64,000 nt of DNA from Xylogone sp. PMI_703 (taxonomy: Eukaryota > Ascomycota > Leotiomycetes), in contig JAJTUQ010000002.1 of the NCBI GenBank assembly GCA_021399445.1, positions 6,758,001 through 6,822,000 on the forward strand, in the 5' to 3' direction. The notes beneath the pieces are model-generated. The model worked only from the letters and a program-made list of their open reading frames with translations. It made no database searches and was not told the origin of the DNA. Each line of letters begins with the position of its first letter. Positions within the stretch are counted from its first letter, which is position 1. A program made the translations under genes and the position numbers. Positions 31,401 to 45,349 of this stretch are shown here, in pieces.

Positions 31401-34400
31401 GCTTCTTGGAACACCAACAGAACATGGAAGTCGCGATGAGGTACGATGGCGAAATGTAATGAAGCTGAGTGAGCTAGGGTGGTTGCGTGGACACCAATTC
31501 CAAGGCCAAGTTCTCTTTCCCGCCGCTGGATATGTCACAATGGCATTCGAAGCCTCAATGCATCTTGCGCGCGATCTTCCAGTACGACTAGTCGAACTCC
31601 AGGATCTTGTCATACACCGAGCAATTACATTGGAAGAGAACTCAGCCGGTGCTGATGTTACTTTTATCATTCGGGTGACTAGTCGGACTGCCCATCGTAT
31701 CACAGCTGAATATTTTTGTTATAGTGGAGAAGTGGATAGCGCTGGTCAAGATCAGGAGAGAAACAACTTTGCTGGTCGTGCTGTATTGACTCTAGGTGAA
31801 TCAAACCCCGATGCATTGCCTCCTAGGAAGGTACCACTCCTGCCAATGAATCCTGTTGAGATTCACCGCCTCTATTCTTCTTTGTCGGGTATAGGTCTCG
31901 ACTATTCAGGGGATTTCCTTATGAAATCTGTTCGGCGAAGGCTTGAGACAGCAACGGGAGTTCTACACCGTATCAGCAACTCGAAACTCCGAGTTCATCC
32001 CGCGACGCTGGATGCAGCTTTCCATGGTCTCTTTGCTGCTTTCTGCTATCCTGGAGATGGTAGACTTTGGGCACCATATCTACCAACCAGCATTCGTTGC
32101 GTTCGAGTAAATACGTCATGCCCAGAGGTGCTTCATCATAGTGATACTGGATTTGTTGCGGATTGCCATCTGACTGTTGCATCTGCAAAAGAAATTTGTG
32201 GAGATGTTGATATCTTCTGCGAAGCAGACGCACATCCCGAAATACAAATCGAGGCGCTGACATGCTCTTCCTTTACCAAAGGCAGTGCTCGAGATGATCG
32301 AAAGCTCTTTGCACAAAATGTATGGAAGAGAGATATAGTGTCTGGCATTGATACTGCAAAAGTGATACCACAAACGCAAATAGACATTGAGCTGACTGAC
32401 ATTTGTGATCGCTCTGCTTACTATTATCTACGGGAACTCAGAAAACAGATCGCACCAGAGGAGATAGATGCAATGGAATGGCACTTTCAATGTTTAATGA
32501 AATGGGCATTGAATGAAGCCCTGCCGCAAATAGAGAGCGGAAACCACCCCCGCGTGAAAAGGGAATGGGCCAAGGACACACGAGATATTGTCTTGAAATG
32601 GAGAAAAGAATGGCCGCAATCAGTGGACTTAGAGGCTATTGGTGCCATTGGAGAGCACCAGGCCGCCATTGTAAGGGGACAGGTTACTGCTCTCCAAGTC
32701 ATGATGGAAAACGACTTACTCACTAGACTGTATCGAGATGGATTAGGGTTGCAACGAGCTTATAGCCAAATTGCAACAATCAGTAGTCAGCTGTCTCATC
32801 AGTATCCCCATATGAAAGTCCTTGAAATTGGTGCCGGTACTGGAGGCGCTACCGTCCACGTCTTGAAAGGGTTATCACAGCAATTTAGGAGTTACACATA
32901 TTCCGATGTATCACCAGGATTTTTCGAAAATGCTCAAGCACGGTTTAAGGATTCTGTTATGAAAATGGAATTTAAGGTTTTTGATGTTGAACGAGACCCT
33001 GCAGATCAAGGGTACCAGAAGCATTCGTTCGATCTGATAGTTGCAGCTAACGTCCTCCATGCCACGAAGTTTCTACGTACCACACTAAGACACTGCAGAG
33101 ATCTACTTAGACCTGGTGGGCGGTTAATGTTGTTAGAAATTACAAGTGACACTCTCCGTCCCCAGTTTACTTTCTCTGTTTTACCTGGATGGTGGTTAGG
33201 ACGGGATGACGGTCGAACTAATCATCCCACAATTTCAGAAACAGAATGGAACTCTATCCTTGTTGAAACTGGATTCTCCGGTATTGATACGGTGTGTGGA
33301 GATATTGATGATCCAGAAAAATATTGTGTGTCCGTGATGACCAGTCAGGCTATTGACCAAAGAGTTGCAACCCTTCGGGAGCCACTTACCAACACCGAAG
33401 ACCTTCCGCAAATCGAAAATTTGCTACTGATAGGGGGAGAGACTTTGCAAACAACTAATATAGCCCGCAAATTACAAGTTGTTCTCCGTCCGTATTCCAA
33501 GAGCATTGAGGTTGTCAAAAAGCTAGAGAACATTGAGTTAGGATCCATTAAGTCAGGAGCAGCCATAATATCTCTTGCAGAGCTTGACCAACCTAGTTTT
33601 AAGAAGATGACACCCAGCAAATTCAGTGGTTTACAAACAATCTTTGGCAGCGCTAAATATATACTTTGGATTACACGGGGATGTCGTGCCGAAAATCCCT
33701 ATTCAAATATGATTATTGGAGCAGCTCGTTCAATTGTTCAAGAAGCTCCTCACATAAGGCTTCAATTTCTCGACATTGATGGCTTACAGAGTCACTCATC
33801 ACAATTATTCGCGGAAACACTTTTTCGTATGATCTTGCTTGAATCCCCTGGATTTGAAGATATCATCTGGAGTAAAGAGAATGAGCTTGCTATTGAAGGA
33901 GAGACAACCCTCATTCCCCGCGTGATGCCAAACGAGCTACTGAATAATCGACTCAACTCAGAGAGGAGGGATATTATTAAACAACTATCTGGAGACTCAC
34001 AAAATAGTGTTCAATTGGTGGAGTTGCACGGATACTGGCAACTTCATGAGGCCAAAGTCAACTCTTCTAAACATGGCCCTATCAATGTTTCGGAAGTCGA
34101 TATTCAGGTCCAGTTTTCATCGTTGCTTCCTTTCAAATGTTCCGATGAAAGCTTTCAGTATCTTTGCGTTGGAGCCGCTCTCAACTCCGGCAAAAGAGTG
34201 CTTACTCTCTCTTCTCATAATAGCTCACAGATTCGTGTCCCAGTTGAAGAAGTGTTTGAGTGGAATGGGGGCGAAAATGACGAACCTGCCTTATATACAC
34301 TGATCTATTCTCTTATTGCAGAGAGCCTAGTTGCTAGCACACAAAATATATGGATACATGGAGCTGGCGATACACTAGCACAGCTTATTATGGAAAAGGC

Positions 34401-37400
34401 TAAGAAAAATAGCAGCTCTGTGTTTCTTAGCACTTCCAGTCCGCAGAATGGTGCTTCACAGAAATATATCCATCCTTGCACTACTCTTCGCGATTTCCAG
34501 TCAATTGCCCCTCACGACCTAGAAGTATTCGTCAACATGGACTCAGAGGACTTAGCTGTCTTAGAGAAGATCCCACAGTTGTCATCCCGAAAACCTGTTA
34601 CAGTGAAAGATGTGCTTGATGAGAATGTTGAGGGAAAGGCTATAGTCCTCAGCTATAATCGAGAGCAATTACTCCATTTTATGAAAGATTACAGCATTGA
34701 ATTGGACAACTCCATAAAGATTAGCGATTCGCCCGTTGATCATACAGTTACAATCGACAAGGTGTCTGAATTGACCAGCATTGCATTACAACCGGCAACT
34801 ATCATCAGTTGGGAGCACTTAGCTGGTGCTCAAGTAATCATCAAGCCTGTTGACCCTCGCAGTCTGTTTTCTGCTGAAAAAACTTATTTCCTGGTCGGTT
34901 TAACTGGTGACCTCGGGCTATCCCTATGCGATTGGATGATCCAGCACGGCGCCAGACACATTGCCATAACAAGCAGGAACCCACGAGTAGATCCCGAGAT
35001 TATCAAGGATTTTGAACGGAGGGGTACTAAGGTTCGCATATTTGCTCTCGATATTGCTGATAATGATGCTTTACTCGAGGTCTATAGTGAGATATGTTCA
35101 ACTATGCCAGTCATCGGTGGAGTTGCAAACGCCGCAATGGTTTTGCGCGACAAGTCGTTCGCCAACATGACTCTAGAGGACTTTGAGGTGGTACTTAACC
35201 CAAAAGTGCGAGGCAGCAAAAACCTGGATGAATTGTTTTACTCCGCAGATCTGGAGTTCTTTATACTCTTCTCTTCACTAACTTGTGTTACTGGGAATCC
35301 AGGTCAATCAAATTATGCCGCTGCTAACATGTTTATGACAAGCCTGGCTTCTCAGAGAAGAAAGAGAGGAGTGGCCGCGTCTATCATGGACATTGCTATG
35401 CTGCTTGGCGTGGGATTTGTGGCGCGTTCCATAGAGCAGTATGAGGAACATATGAAGAAATACCGATATATGTCCATTTCCGAGCCTGAGATGCGTACCA
35501 TATTCGCTGAAGCCATAGTTGCTGGTCTCCCAGATTCTGATCAGGATCCGGAACTCATAATTGGAATTGGTGAGGATTCGAATGCTCCATGGCACGGTAA
35601 TCCCCGGTTTGGCTACTATGTTCGTGAGGAGAACAATATTCTGGAAACTTCTAAACAATCAAGTTCGCTAGAAAGTGTGCAGAACCTATTATCCATGGCA
35701 ACTAGCGACGAAGAAACTCTTGCCGTTGTTGAGGCCTGCTTCTCTAAAAAGCTGGGGTTAATTCTCCAGGTCCCCGAGGATAGCATTGATAAAACTTCAC
35801 CATTGATAAACTTGGGAATTGACTCTCTTGTTGCCGTTGAGATACGCTCGTGGTTTCTCAAAGAGCTGATGGTAGATGTTCCGGTTCTCAAAGTGTTGAG
35901 TGGTGCTTCTGTCTCAGACCTCTGCCAAGATGTTATAGCTAAGATTCCCGAATCATTATGCCCACAGCCTGGAAACGCCGCAGTGACAGATAGCAAAATA
36001 GATATACAGTCGCCAGTATCAAATGCCCACTCTCAGACTTTACTAGAGCCACTGGCAGGAGAAGGAACATTGCCTCCATCCAGTTCATCGGAAAGTATCC
36101 TCTTGCAAAGTGATCGCTCAAAAGATGGTACCTCTGATACAACACTATCAGAGACAACATCCTCCGAGAATGTGACTAGTCTAGAGCTCATGTACCAGAG
36201 AACAGGAGAAATGTCTCATGCTCAAGCACGACTTTACTTTTTGCACAAATACCTTCAGGACAAGTCTACATATAACGTTACATTTTATGGACAGGCTCGC
36301 GGCACTGTTGACATCGCCAGATTGTCCAAGGCTCTCGACATTGTCGCCGGCAAGCATGAGATTCTTCGAAGCTCATTCTACATTGATAAATCTAGCGGGA
36401 AAGCAATACAAGCTGTCCAGCCTGCATCTCGTATTGCCTTGGAGTATAGAAAGATTGTAACTGAATCCGAGGCGCAGGGAGAGCTAGATGTTGTCAAACA
36501 TACAGAATTTGACCTCACACGAGGCAAAAGTATGAGAGTTACTGTCCTTACCCAGACTCCAGATCTCCATTATATCATATTCTGCTATCACCACATTATT
36601 CTGGATGGTATAAGCTGGGGTTTGTTCCTCCGTGATTTAGACAAAGCATACTCATTCCGCGAGATACCAGTACCCCTTCTCCAGTCGATTGATCTCTCTA
36701 TCAAACAGATCCAAGACCGCGCTCCACAAAATCTACAGAAAGAGTTAAAGTTCTGGAAAGAAGTTTATAATGAACCACCAGAGGTTTTACCGTTATTTCC
36801 ATTCTCAAAAGTGAAATGCCGTCAGACTCTGAAAAACTATGACACCGCCACCTTTGAGATGCTTCTCAACGAAACACTTACGAAAAAGGTTAAGCAATCC
36901 AGTTCACAGCTGAAATCAACATCATTCCACTTTCACCTGGCTACTTTGCTCACACTCCTCTCTCGGTGCCTCAATACCACCGACATCAGCATCGGCATCG
37001 TGAATGCAAACAGGGCAGATGTTGATGATATGGAAACGGTAGGCTACTTTCTTGACGTACTACCGCTACGATTTAAGTTTGATCACGAAGTCTCTTTTGA
37101 TACCCTTGCTCAACAAACTCGCGAGACGGTTTTTGCTGGCCTAGTACATTCACGAGCACCGTTTGAAGCCATCTTAGAGCATCTTAAGGTCTCGAGGTCG
37201 GGAGATCACAACCCAATGTTCCAGGTCGCGGTAAATTATCGTATGGGAGCAGTCAGTCACAATTCGCTGGGTAGCTGCGATATTGAGTGGAAAGCTACTG
37301 TACCAGCAAGAAATCCCTATGATCTAACCATTGATATATCAGAGGCTCAGGAAGGGACTCTAATTGCGTTCACGACCCAGAGATATCTATATAGCGCACC

Positions 37401-40400
37401 CGATACTCAACTACTCATGAATTGGTATCAAAGTGCAATTGAAGGCCTTGCATCTAATACTTCTATGCGCATCACAGAATACCCACTCTCATCGACAGCA
37501 GACATAGAACGAGCGATTTCCCTAGGCCGTGGTGAGCAGGTACCTATCGACTGGCCAGCAACTTTAGCGCATCGCATCGAAGAGATGGCCAGTATGCATT
37601 CTCAGTCTACTGCCGTTAAAGATGGTAATGGACAAAAACTTAGCTATAAGGAGCTGATGGCGAAAGCTGCAGCGCTTGTCAACTGTTTGCGGACACAGAG
37701 TGTCAATGCAGGCGATTATATTGCAGTTCTCCTGACGCCAACAGCTAATGTCGTTGTTTGCATCGTAGCTGTCATGTTACTGGGATGCGTCTATGTTCCA
37801 CTAGACCTTCACAACCCGGCTTTACGACTTAGAGCCATTATTTCAGATTGCAATCCGAAGCTAACAATCTGTGACGAGGATACCCATAGTCAGGCACTGG
37901 CTCTCGCTGACACAACCGAGATTTTTAAAATGAGTGATGTGAAGCCAGCTGAGGTACCGATTATCTACAATCAAGCAGAGCCTGCAAAACCTGCCGTAAT
38001 CCTCTACACTAGTGGATCAACCGGCAAACCTAAAGGTGTTATCCTTACTCATAGTGGCCTGTTGCATCAGATATGGAATATCACTAAAATCTACCACCTC
38101 GATCAAGAGATTGTACTCCAACAAAGTTCGTTCGGATTTGACGTATCCCTCGAACAAATTTTCTCCGCCCTGGCAAACGGAGGCAGTGTCGTTATCGTAA
38201 GCAAGGATGTAAGAGGAGACTCTGCGGAAATTGCAAAGATTATGCTCTGGGAAAAAATTACTTATACCATGTTTGTTCCTTCAGAGTATCTCGCTCTTCT
38301 ACGGTACGGATATGAGAGTCTCAAGAAATGTACCTCTTGGTGCCTAGCGTTTGCCGGAGGTGAAGCTCTCCCGGCCCAGCTTCGGAGTGCGTTCAGGGGG
38401 TTGAATCTCGAGAACCTGACCCTGATCAACACGTATGGAGCAACTGAGCTTAGCGTGACTGCTGCAAGAGACGTGATTGAGTATAATATTGAAAACTTGG
38501 ATGCTTCGAGTGACAGTCTTTCAGGCAAAGTACAGCCAAATTATTCGATCATCATCCTCGATGATAAGTTGAAGCCAGTACCTATTGGCTTTCCCGGTGA
38601 GATATGTGTTGGTGGCGTTGGCGTTACAGACGGTTATTTGAATAGACCGGATGAGACTGTGCAAAAGTTCATAGAAAACCCGTTCGTTTCTACACAAGAC
38701 GTTGAGAATTCCTGGACAAAACTTTATCGCAGCGGTGATAAAGGCCGAATTCTCGAAGATGGTTCCATTGAATTTCTAGGTCGGATTGATGGAGACACTC
38801 AGGTTAAGGTTAGAGGGTTCAGGATCGAGTTAGGGGAGATCGCAAATGTGATCCTCCAGAGTGCCAAATCAACTCTCATTGACGCAGCCGTTTCAGTGAG
38901 GGGAGAGTCAGATATTATTGTTGCATTTGTGGTCTTTGCAGCAAACTTCTCTCGTGATAAAGATGAATATCTGGAGCGACTGAGAATGAAACTGCCGCTT
39001 CCTGGATATATGTGTCCGGCTATGATTGTTCCGGTAGACAATATTCCGCGCAATGTTAATGGAAAAAAAGATCGATCCGCCATAGATAAACTACCTATTC
39101 CAAGTCCAAAACAGATTGAAACGGAAGGGAAAATGACCTCTTTTGAGACGAAGCTGAAAGATATATGGAGCGGCATCCTACAAGACACGACGGTTCTCTT
39201 TAACATTGGTCCAGAAACAGACTTCTTCCACGTGGGAGGCAATTCTCTTCTTCTCCTCCGATTGCAGTCAGAGCTCAGGCTTACTTTCCATTCTCAAATT
39301 TCCCTAGCTGAGCTTTTCCAGGCAAGCACCCTCCGGGATATGGCGTTACGAATCCAATACCTCGCTGAAGACAAGTCGAGTCGAGAACAGATCAATTGGG
39401 ACGAACATATTTCATCATTATGCGAAGGCTTGAGCTCCCATCCCAAGAAGGAAATTCCAAAGCCTCGCCAGCGATCAGAGGATGGAATGCGTGTAGTTCT
39501 TACGGGGGCTACAGGATTCCTGGGAAGGAATATCCTGGCACGCTTGGTTGAAGACGAGCAAGTGAAAGAGGTCCACTGCATTGCAATTCGCTCAGGTAGA
39601 GAAGGGGAGGAGCGGCATGTAGACATTCACAACAGCAAGATCGTCGAGTATCCAGGCAACTTATCCGACGAAAACTTTGGCCTCACCGATCTCCAAATCC
39701 AGCTTCTTTCCGAGACAGCAGATGCAATTATTCACAACGGAGCAGATGTGTCATTCCTGAAATCATATCAATCTCTTCACAGGCCGAACGTCCAATCTAC
39801 TCAAGCTCTTGCAAGCATAGCAATCCCGAGGTCCATCCCAATTCACTTCATTTCTACTGCTTCCGTATCAAAATTCGCGGAGAAAGATGTGCTCCCAGAG
39901 ATATCAGTCCGGGAATTCGCTCCACCACCAAATGCTGATGGATATTCCGCATCAAAATGGGCCAGCGAGGCGTTTCTAGAGAAGATATCGCTGGACTACG
40001 GCTTGCCCACATGGATCTATCGGCCAGCTAGCATCGTAGGTGAAGGTGCCCCAAAGAGAGATATGGTGAAGGTACTGCTAGATTTCTCAAGGATTCTTCG
40101 TGCAGTTCCGGAAATGGGAGAAATTTTCCAAGGCGCTTTTGACTTCGTGAAAGTTGAAGATGTGTCGGTCGATATAGTGAGATCGGTACTAGATTCAGTG
40201 GCTGAAGTCGAGCACCCTCCAAAGGTAACCTTTGTTCATAATTGTTCTGAAGATAAGGTTCTCCCATCTGAATTCCAGCAATACCTTGAGCGAGTCGATG
40301 GTACTCACTTCGACATAGTCAGTTTGAAGGAATGGGGGGATATGGCCCGCGATGCTGGGCTTGACAGTGTGATTTACGAATCGCTAGACAATCTTATTGA

Positions 40401-40449
40401 GCGAAATAAGAGCATTGTTTTTCCCGTTATTAAAAAGGGCGTTAACTAA
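28411..40449 (+). CDS. Hybrid highly reducing PKS-NRPS, KS-AT-DH-MT-KR-ACP-C-A-T-R
   Basis: Three exons (28411-28602, 28670-29146, 29206-40449) encode 3,970 residues. KS: active Cys in DTACSSSL near 181, His in EAHGTGT and GHLEG. AT: GHSSGE near 652. DH: His in [11 protein letters not shown] near 985 and Asp in [10 protein letters not shown] near 1157. C-methyltransferase: [10 protein letters not shown] near 1428. No ER nucleotide site is seen in the stretch before the KR (VGLTGDLG near 2117, Tyr in SNYAAAN). ACP Ser in GIDSL near 2429. Condensation: HHIILDG near 2686. Adenylation: [11 protein letters not shown] near 3157. Thiolation: GGNSL near 3567. Reductase: TGATGFLG near 3655 with Tyr and Lys in GYSASKWA. 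It builds a methylated, reduced polyketide, joins it to one amino acid and probably releases an aldehyde by reduction, as in cytochalasan-type synthases. The amino acid was not deduced. Confidence 0.96.
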
Positions 40450-40726
40450 AATGTCATTTCCTTTTGCTGTATATAAGACGGTTGTTAGACGAGCTTCCTA
40501 TGGAGGTATTAGACGATTAGATCTTCCAATTATGTAGTACTTGAATTCAATACAATTTCTAAGTCTTGGATAATAATTACCAAATCTTTGATTTGCATTA
40601 TCTCTATTCAATCCCGTGAAAGTTGAATCATGTACATCTTTAAAGCTGGATAAGATATTGTACAATTCCAACTATATATGCATGGATTATGAAGGTACAG
40701 TTTAAGCTATATTGTTCTATCTTATC

Positions 40727-42169
<1,443 letters not shown>

Positions 42170-42906
42170 GATGAAAGAGCTGCCTCTGATATAATATTAA
42201 GCAGTATTCAAGTAAGTGTTCTCCTTTCTGGACTTTGATAGTGCAAAGGTGGGAAGTGAAGGCAAGTTGGAGAAGATTTAACCACCTACAGACATTGCTG
42301 ATTACTCCATCGGCACTGATGGCGGTTATATTTTCTCGGCTGGATTCAGGACGAGCCTCGGCCCAGCGCCCTTAAAACTGGGATGCCACGTCCCACTCCG
42401 GAGTTCGCCCCATGATTACGGCAGCAAACAGGGGCTCAACACGAGGGTCCCGTATGTGGGGGCATGTGGGTTCCGACTCCATAACCGGGCTCTTTCCGAT
42501 ACAGAAAGCGCAGAAAGTAGAAGGTAATGACGAGTTTAGACACAATGACAGGCTATCTACTGGCTTACAGAGCAATAATGGAAGTCCAAAATCTAATACA
42601 GCCACATTCTGTAGCAGCGTTGAAACCAATCTATCCCATTTCAAAGTCCAGTCAGGCGCAATGGCACTGTGTCTTCCATGCAGCTTGCCTTCAAATGCCT
42701 GGGGCTGGCCGGGGTAACCTTCCGCATGGGTTTTACGCGCCTCCAGAATAAATTAAAGTTGACACTACTTCTTCCAGCTGTGGTCGTTTTTGATATCTTT
42801 TGAGCTTCTACAAGTACCGTCAAAGTTGAAGCGTTCTCGCTATAGATTGTGAAATCTAGACGTTACTCATCTTTCCATTTGCTTTGTACGAGACTCAGGG
42901 TCAATA
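42170..42906. promoter_or_regulatory. Divergent promoter region of thiolase and acyl-CoA synthetase
   Basis: The two peroxisomal genes are transcribed away from each other across about 740 bp, which probably holds shared control elements for fatty-acid induction. I did not identify a clear factor site. A TCGGCTGGATTC string near 42336 resembles the cluster motif with one inserted base and is not counted. Confidence 0.5.
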
Positions 42907-45107
42907 ATGATCACTCCTACGCCGTTACAGGCCATCGGAGCGGTGGCTGCCACTGCTGCGGCGGTCGTCTACACGGATGCGAAACTTGGGTTCAGCGTAG
43001 ATCGCAGGTATAAAAAACAAGAAAAACTATTCGAGAAGTTATTTCCGCAGCATTTGAAAAAGCTGGGGGATCATCCAACGTTGTATCATATGCTTGAGAT
43101 TGCCGACCCGAATGCAGACGCGCTATGGTTTGAAGGAAAGACCTGGACATATAGACAAATGCTGGAAGGTCAGTAAATTCACAGAAGTGCGGATAGATCA
43201 TGCCTTTACTAACTAGTTATGATGAATTATAGAGGTGAACAGCCTGGTGCAGCATTTGACCTCGTTACCCGTACCGATCAAAGCTGGTAATATTGTTGTT
43301 GTTATGACCACAAATTCGCCTGAGATGGTCTGGACCATATACGCATTGTCGGCGATTGGGGCATACCCATCACTTGTCAATACTTCTCTGAAAGGTACAC
43401 TCTTTCTTCTACTTGCTAGTGCAATTTAATGGTTTACTCTGTTCTCAGGAGCTGTCTTAAAGCATTGCGTCGACGTCGTCAAATCCGGCTTTGCAATCTG
43501 TACACCTGACCTAGAACCCGCTCTCGTGGAAGCCCTGTCTGATCCAACTACACCAATTGAGAGACCAATCAACCATATAACCATTAACGTCGGCTCTTTT
43601 CTGGGCCCGCGAACATACGAATCAATCCCAAATGCTCCAAACTATCCCTCTCCGCCGGCAACACTTGCCAGTATGGCCTTCCTCATCTACACATCCGGTA
43701 CGACGGGCAAGCCAAAGGCTGTTTCACTGAAAGCACTCCGAGTCGCTCTTACGTCATGCCCCATTGCTCCTGATGTCGAAAATCCCAAAAAGTATTTCCC
43801 ACTACGGATATACACATGCATGCCTCTCTTCCACGGCACATCCATATTTGCAGGATTATGCTCTGCTGTTGGTGTTTCGGGAACACTGTGCACGGCAAGA
43901 AAATTCTCCGCTTCAAGATTCTGGAGCGACATCCACCATAGTCGTGCCACACGTATATTATATGTTGGCGAGTTATTGCGGTACCTGATCAATACTCCAC
44001 CAGGTCCATTCGATACGAACCACAACTGCATCGTGGCATTCGGCAATGGCCTCCAAAAGGAAGTATGGGAGAAATTTCGATCCCGATTCGGAGTTCCCGA
44101 AATTCGGGAGATCTATCGGGCAACGGAGGGTTTGTCGAAATATGACAATATAAGTTTCAACTCTTGGGGCGCAGGTTGCGTTGGCTTCGTTGGGCCTATC
44201 ACGAGATTCGTAGAGAAGGACACCTTCATTGTAAAATATGACCATGACCAAGAAGATATTTACCGTGATCCGAAGACTGGTCGATGCGTGGTTGCAGCAA
44301 GGAATGAGCCCGGAGAGATCATTGGTCGTGTTCCATCCATGGCTGGATATCCGGATTATTACCTCAATCCTGCCGCTACGAATGCCAAATTAATCAAGGA
44401 CGTATTTGAACCAGGCGATTTGTGGCAGAGAAGTGGAGATTTAGCCGTAGTTGATAAGGAAGGATGGGTGCATTTCCGTGATCGTATCGGTGATACGTAT
44501 AGATGGAAGGGAGAGAATGTCAGCAGCCAAGAGATCCGTCTTATCATAGCCGAATTGGAGGAGATTATCGACGTCGTGGTATTCGGCTCCAAGCTACCAA
44601 AGTGAGTTTGAGCGGTTATAAAGACCTGAGTGATTACTAATTCTCAAATCCCTATCTTAGGTACGACGGGCAAGCTGGAGCTGCTGCTATTAAATTAAAG
44701 GCTCGTAACCCTGCTACAGAAGAGAAAGTAATGCAAGAGTTGTATGCCCATCTTGTTGAGAAGGGAGTTCCTTCTTATGCAATTCCTCGACTAGGTAACA
44801 TCTCCTCAAAATCATCAACCTGCCTGATTTAAGCTAACAATATTTTGATACAGTTCGTATCACAGATGAGTGAGTTAGAGATATATTTGAAAAAAAGATA
44901 AGTCGACATGAACTCTGACAACTAACGCTTAATAGTATGGAAACAACTGCTACTTTCAAGCATGTCAAACACGTCATGAAGAATCGATCATGGTATGACA
45001 AAGAAGCCAAGTATACGGACACAGTATACTGGCTAGATGACAAGGTTTACAGGAAGTTAGAAGAACACCACTGGAGGGATATTGAGAGAGGAGACGCGAA
45101 GTTGTAA
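42907..45107 (+). CDS. Very-long-chain acyl-CoA synthetase / fatty acid transporter (FAT1/FATP type)
   Basis: Six exons (42907-43168, 43233-43394, 43449-44601, 44661-44794, 44854-44869, 44936-45107) give 632 residues. The N-terminus has a hydrophobic stretch (AIGAVAATAAAVVYTDA) before the family region EKLFPQHLKKLGDHPTLY. The AMP-binding motif is YTSGTTGKPKA, and the VLACS/FATP motif is YRWKGENVSSQE with METTATFKHVK near the end. The last three residues are AKL, a good peroxisomal PTS1. The enzyme activates long acyl chains to CoA thioesters with ATP. Together with the divergent thiolase it makes a small peroxisomal fatty-acid module beside the PKS-NRPS. One exon is only 16 nt long, so that part of the model is the least sure. 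Confidence 0.88.
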
Positions 45108-45213
45108 CCAGTTAGACATCTATGGGAAGTCTTAGAGTAACAGTATGTAGAGTAGACAGATATATAATATATTTTTAAACTGGAAAAAAGAACTAATAAG
45201 TATCTTTATATGG

Positions 45214-45268
45214 TTCCGCTTGTCGGGATTCGAGACCCGTAGATGACGATCACTGTTTGGAAGCGGAA
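45214..45268. repeat. 55-nt nested hairpin with tRNA-like arms
   Basis: Outer arms TTCCGCTT (45214-45221) and AAGCGGAA (45261-45268) are perfect complements. Inside is a second hairpin, CGGG and CCCG around ATTCGAGA. Read on the minus strand, it looks like a T-arm next to an acceptor stem followed by CCA, but there is no room for D and anticodon arms. It may be a tRNA relic or a 3' UTR/terminator hairpin between two convergent genes. Confidence 0.4.
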
Positions 45269-45349
45269 GTTTCTTGACAAGGAGTTAGGTTATAAGCACA
45301 ATGCATGTAGAAAATGCAGTTACAGACATTACGTACATATGTATGTAAC

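Noticed and set aside
40450..40726. Further coding sequence after the PKS-NRPS
   Set aside because: The reductase domain ends normally at 40449 and the short spacer belongs to two convergent 3' ends.
42336..42347. Possible cluster motif in the thiolase/acyl-CoA synthetase promoter (TCGGCTGGATTC)
   Set aside because: It has an inserted base within the core compared with all other copies and stands alone.
45214..45268. A functional tRNA gene
   Set aside because: Only 55 nt long; the D-arm and anticodon arm are absent. Kept only as a hairpin.
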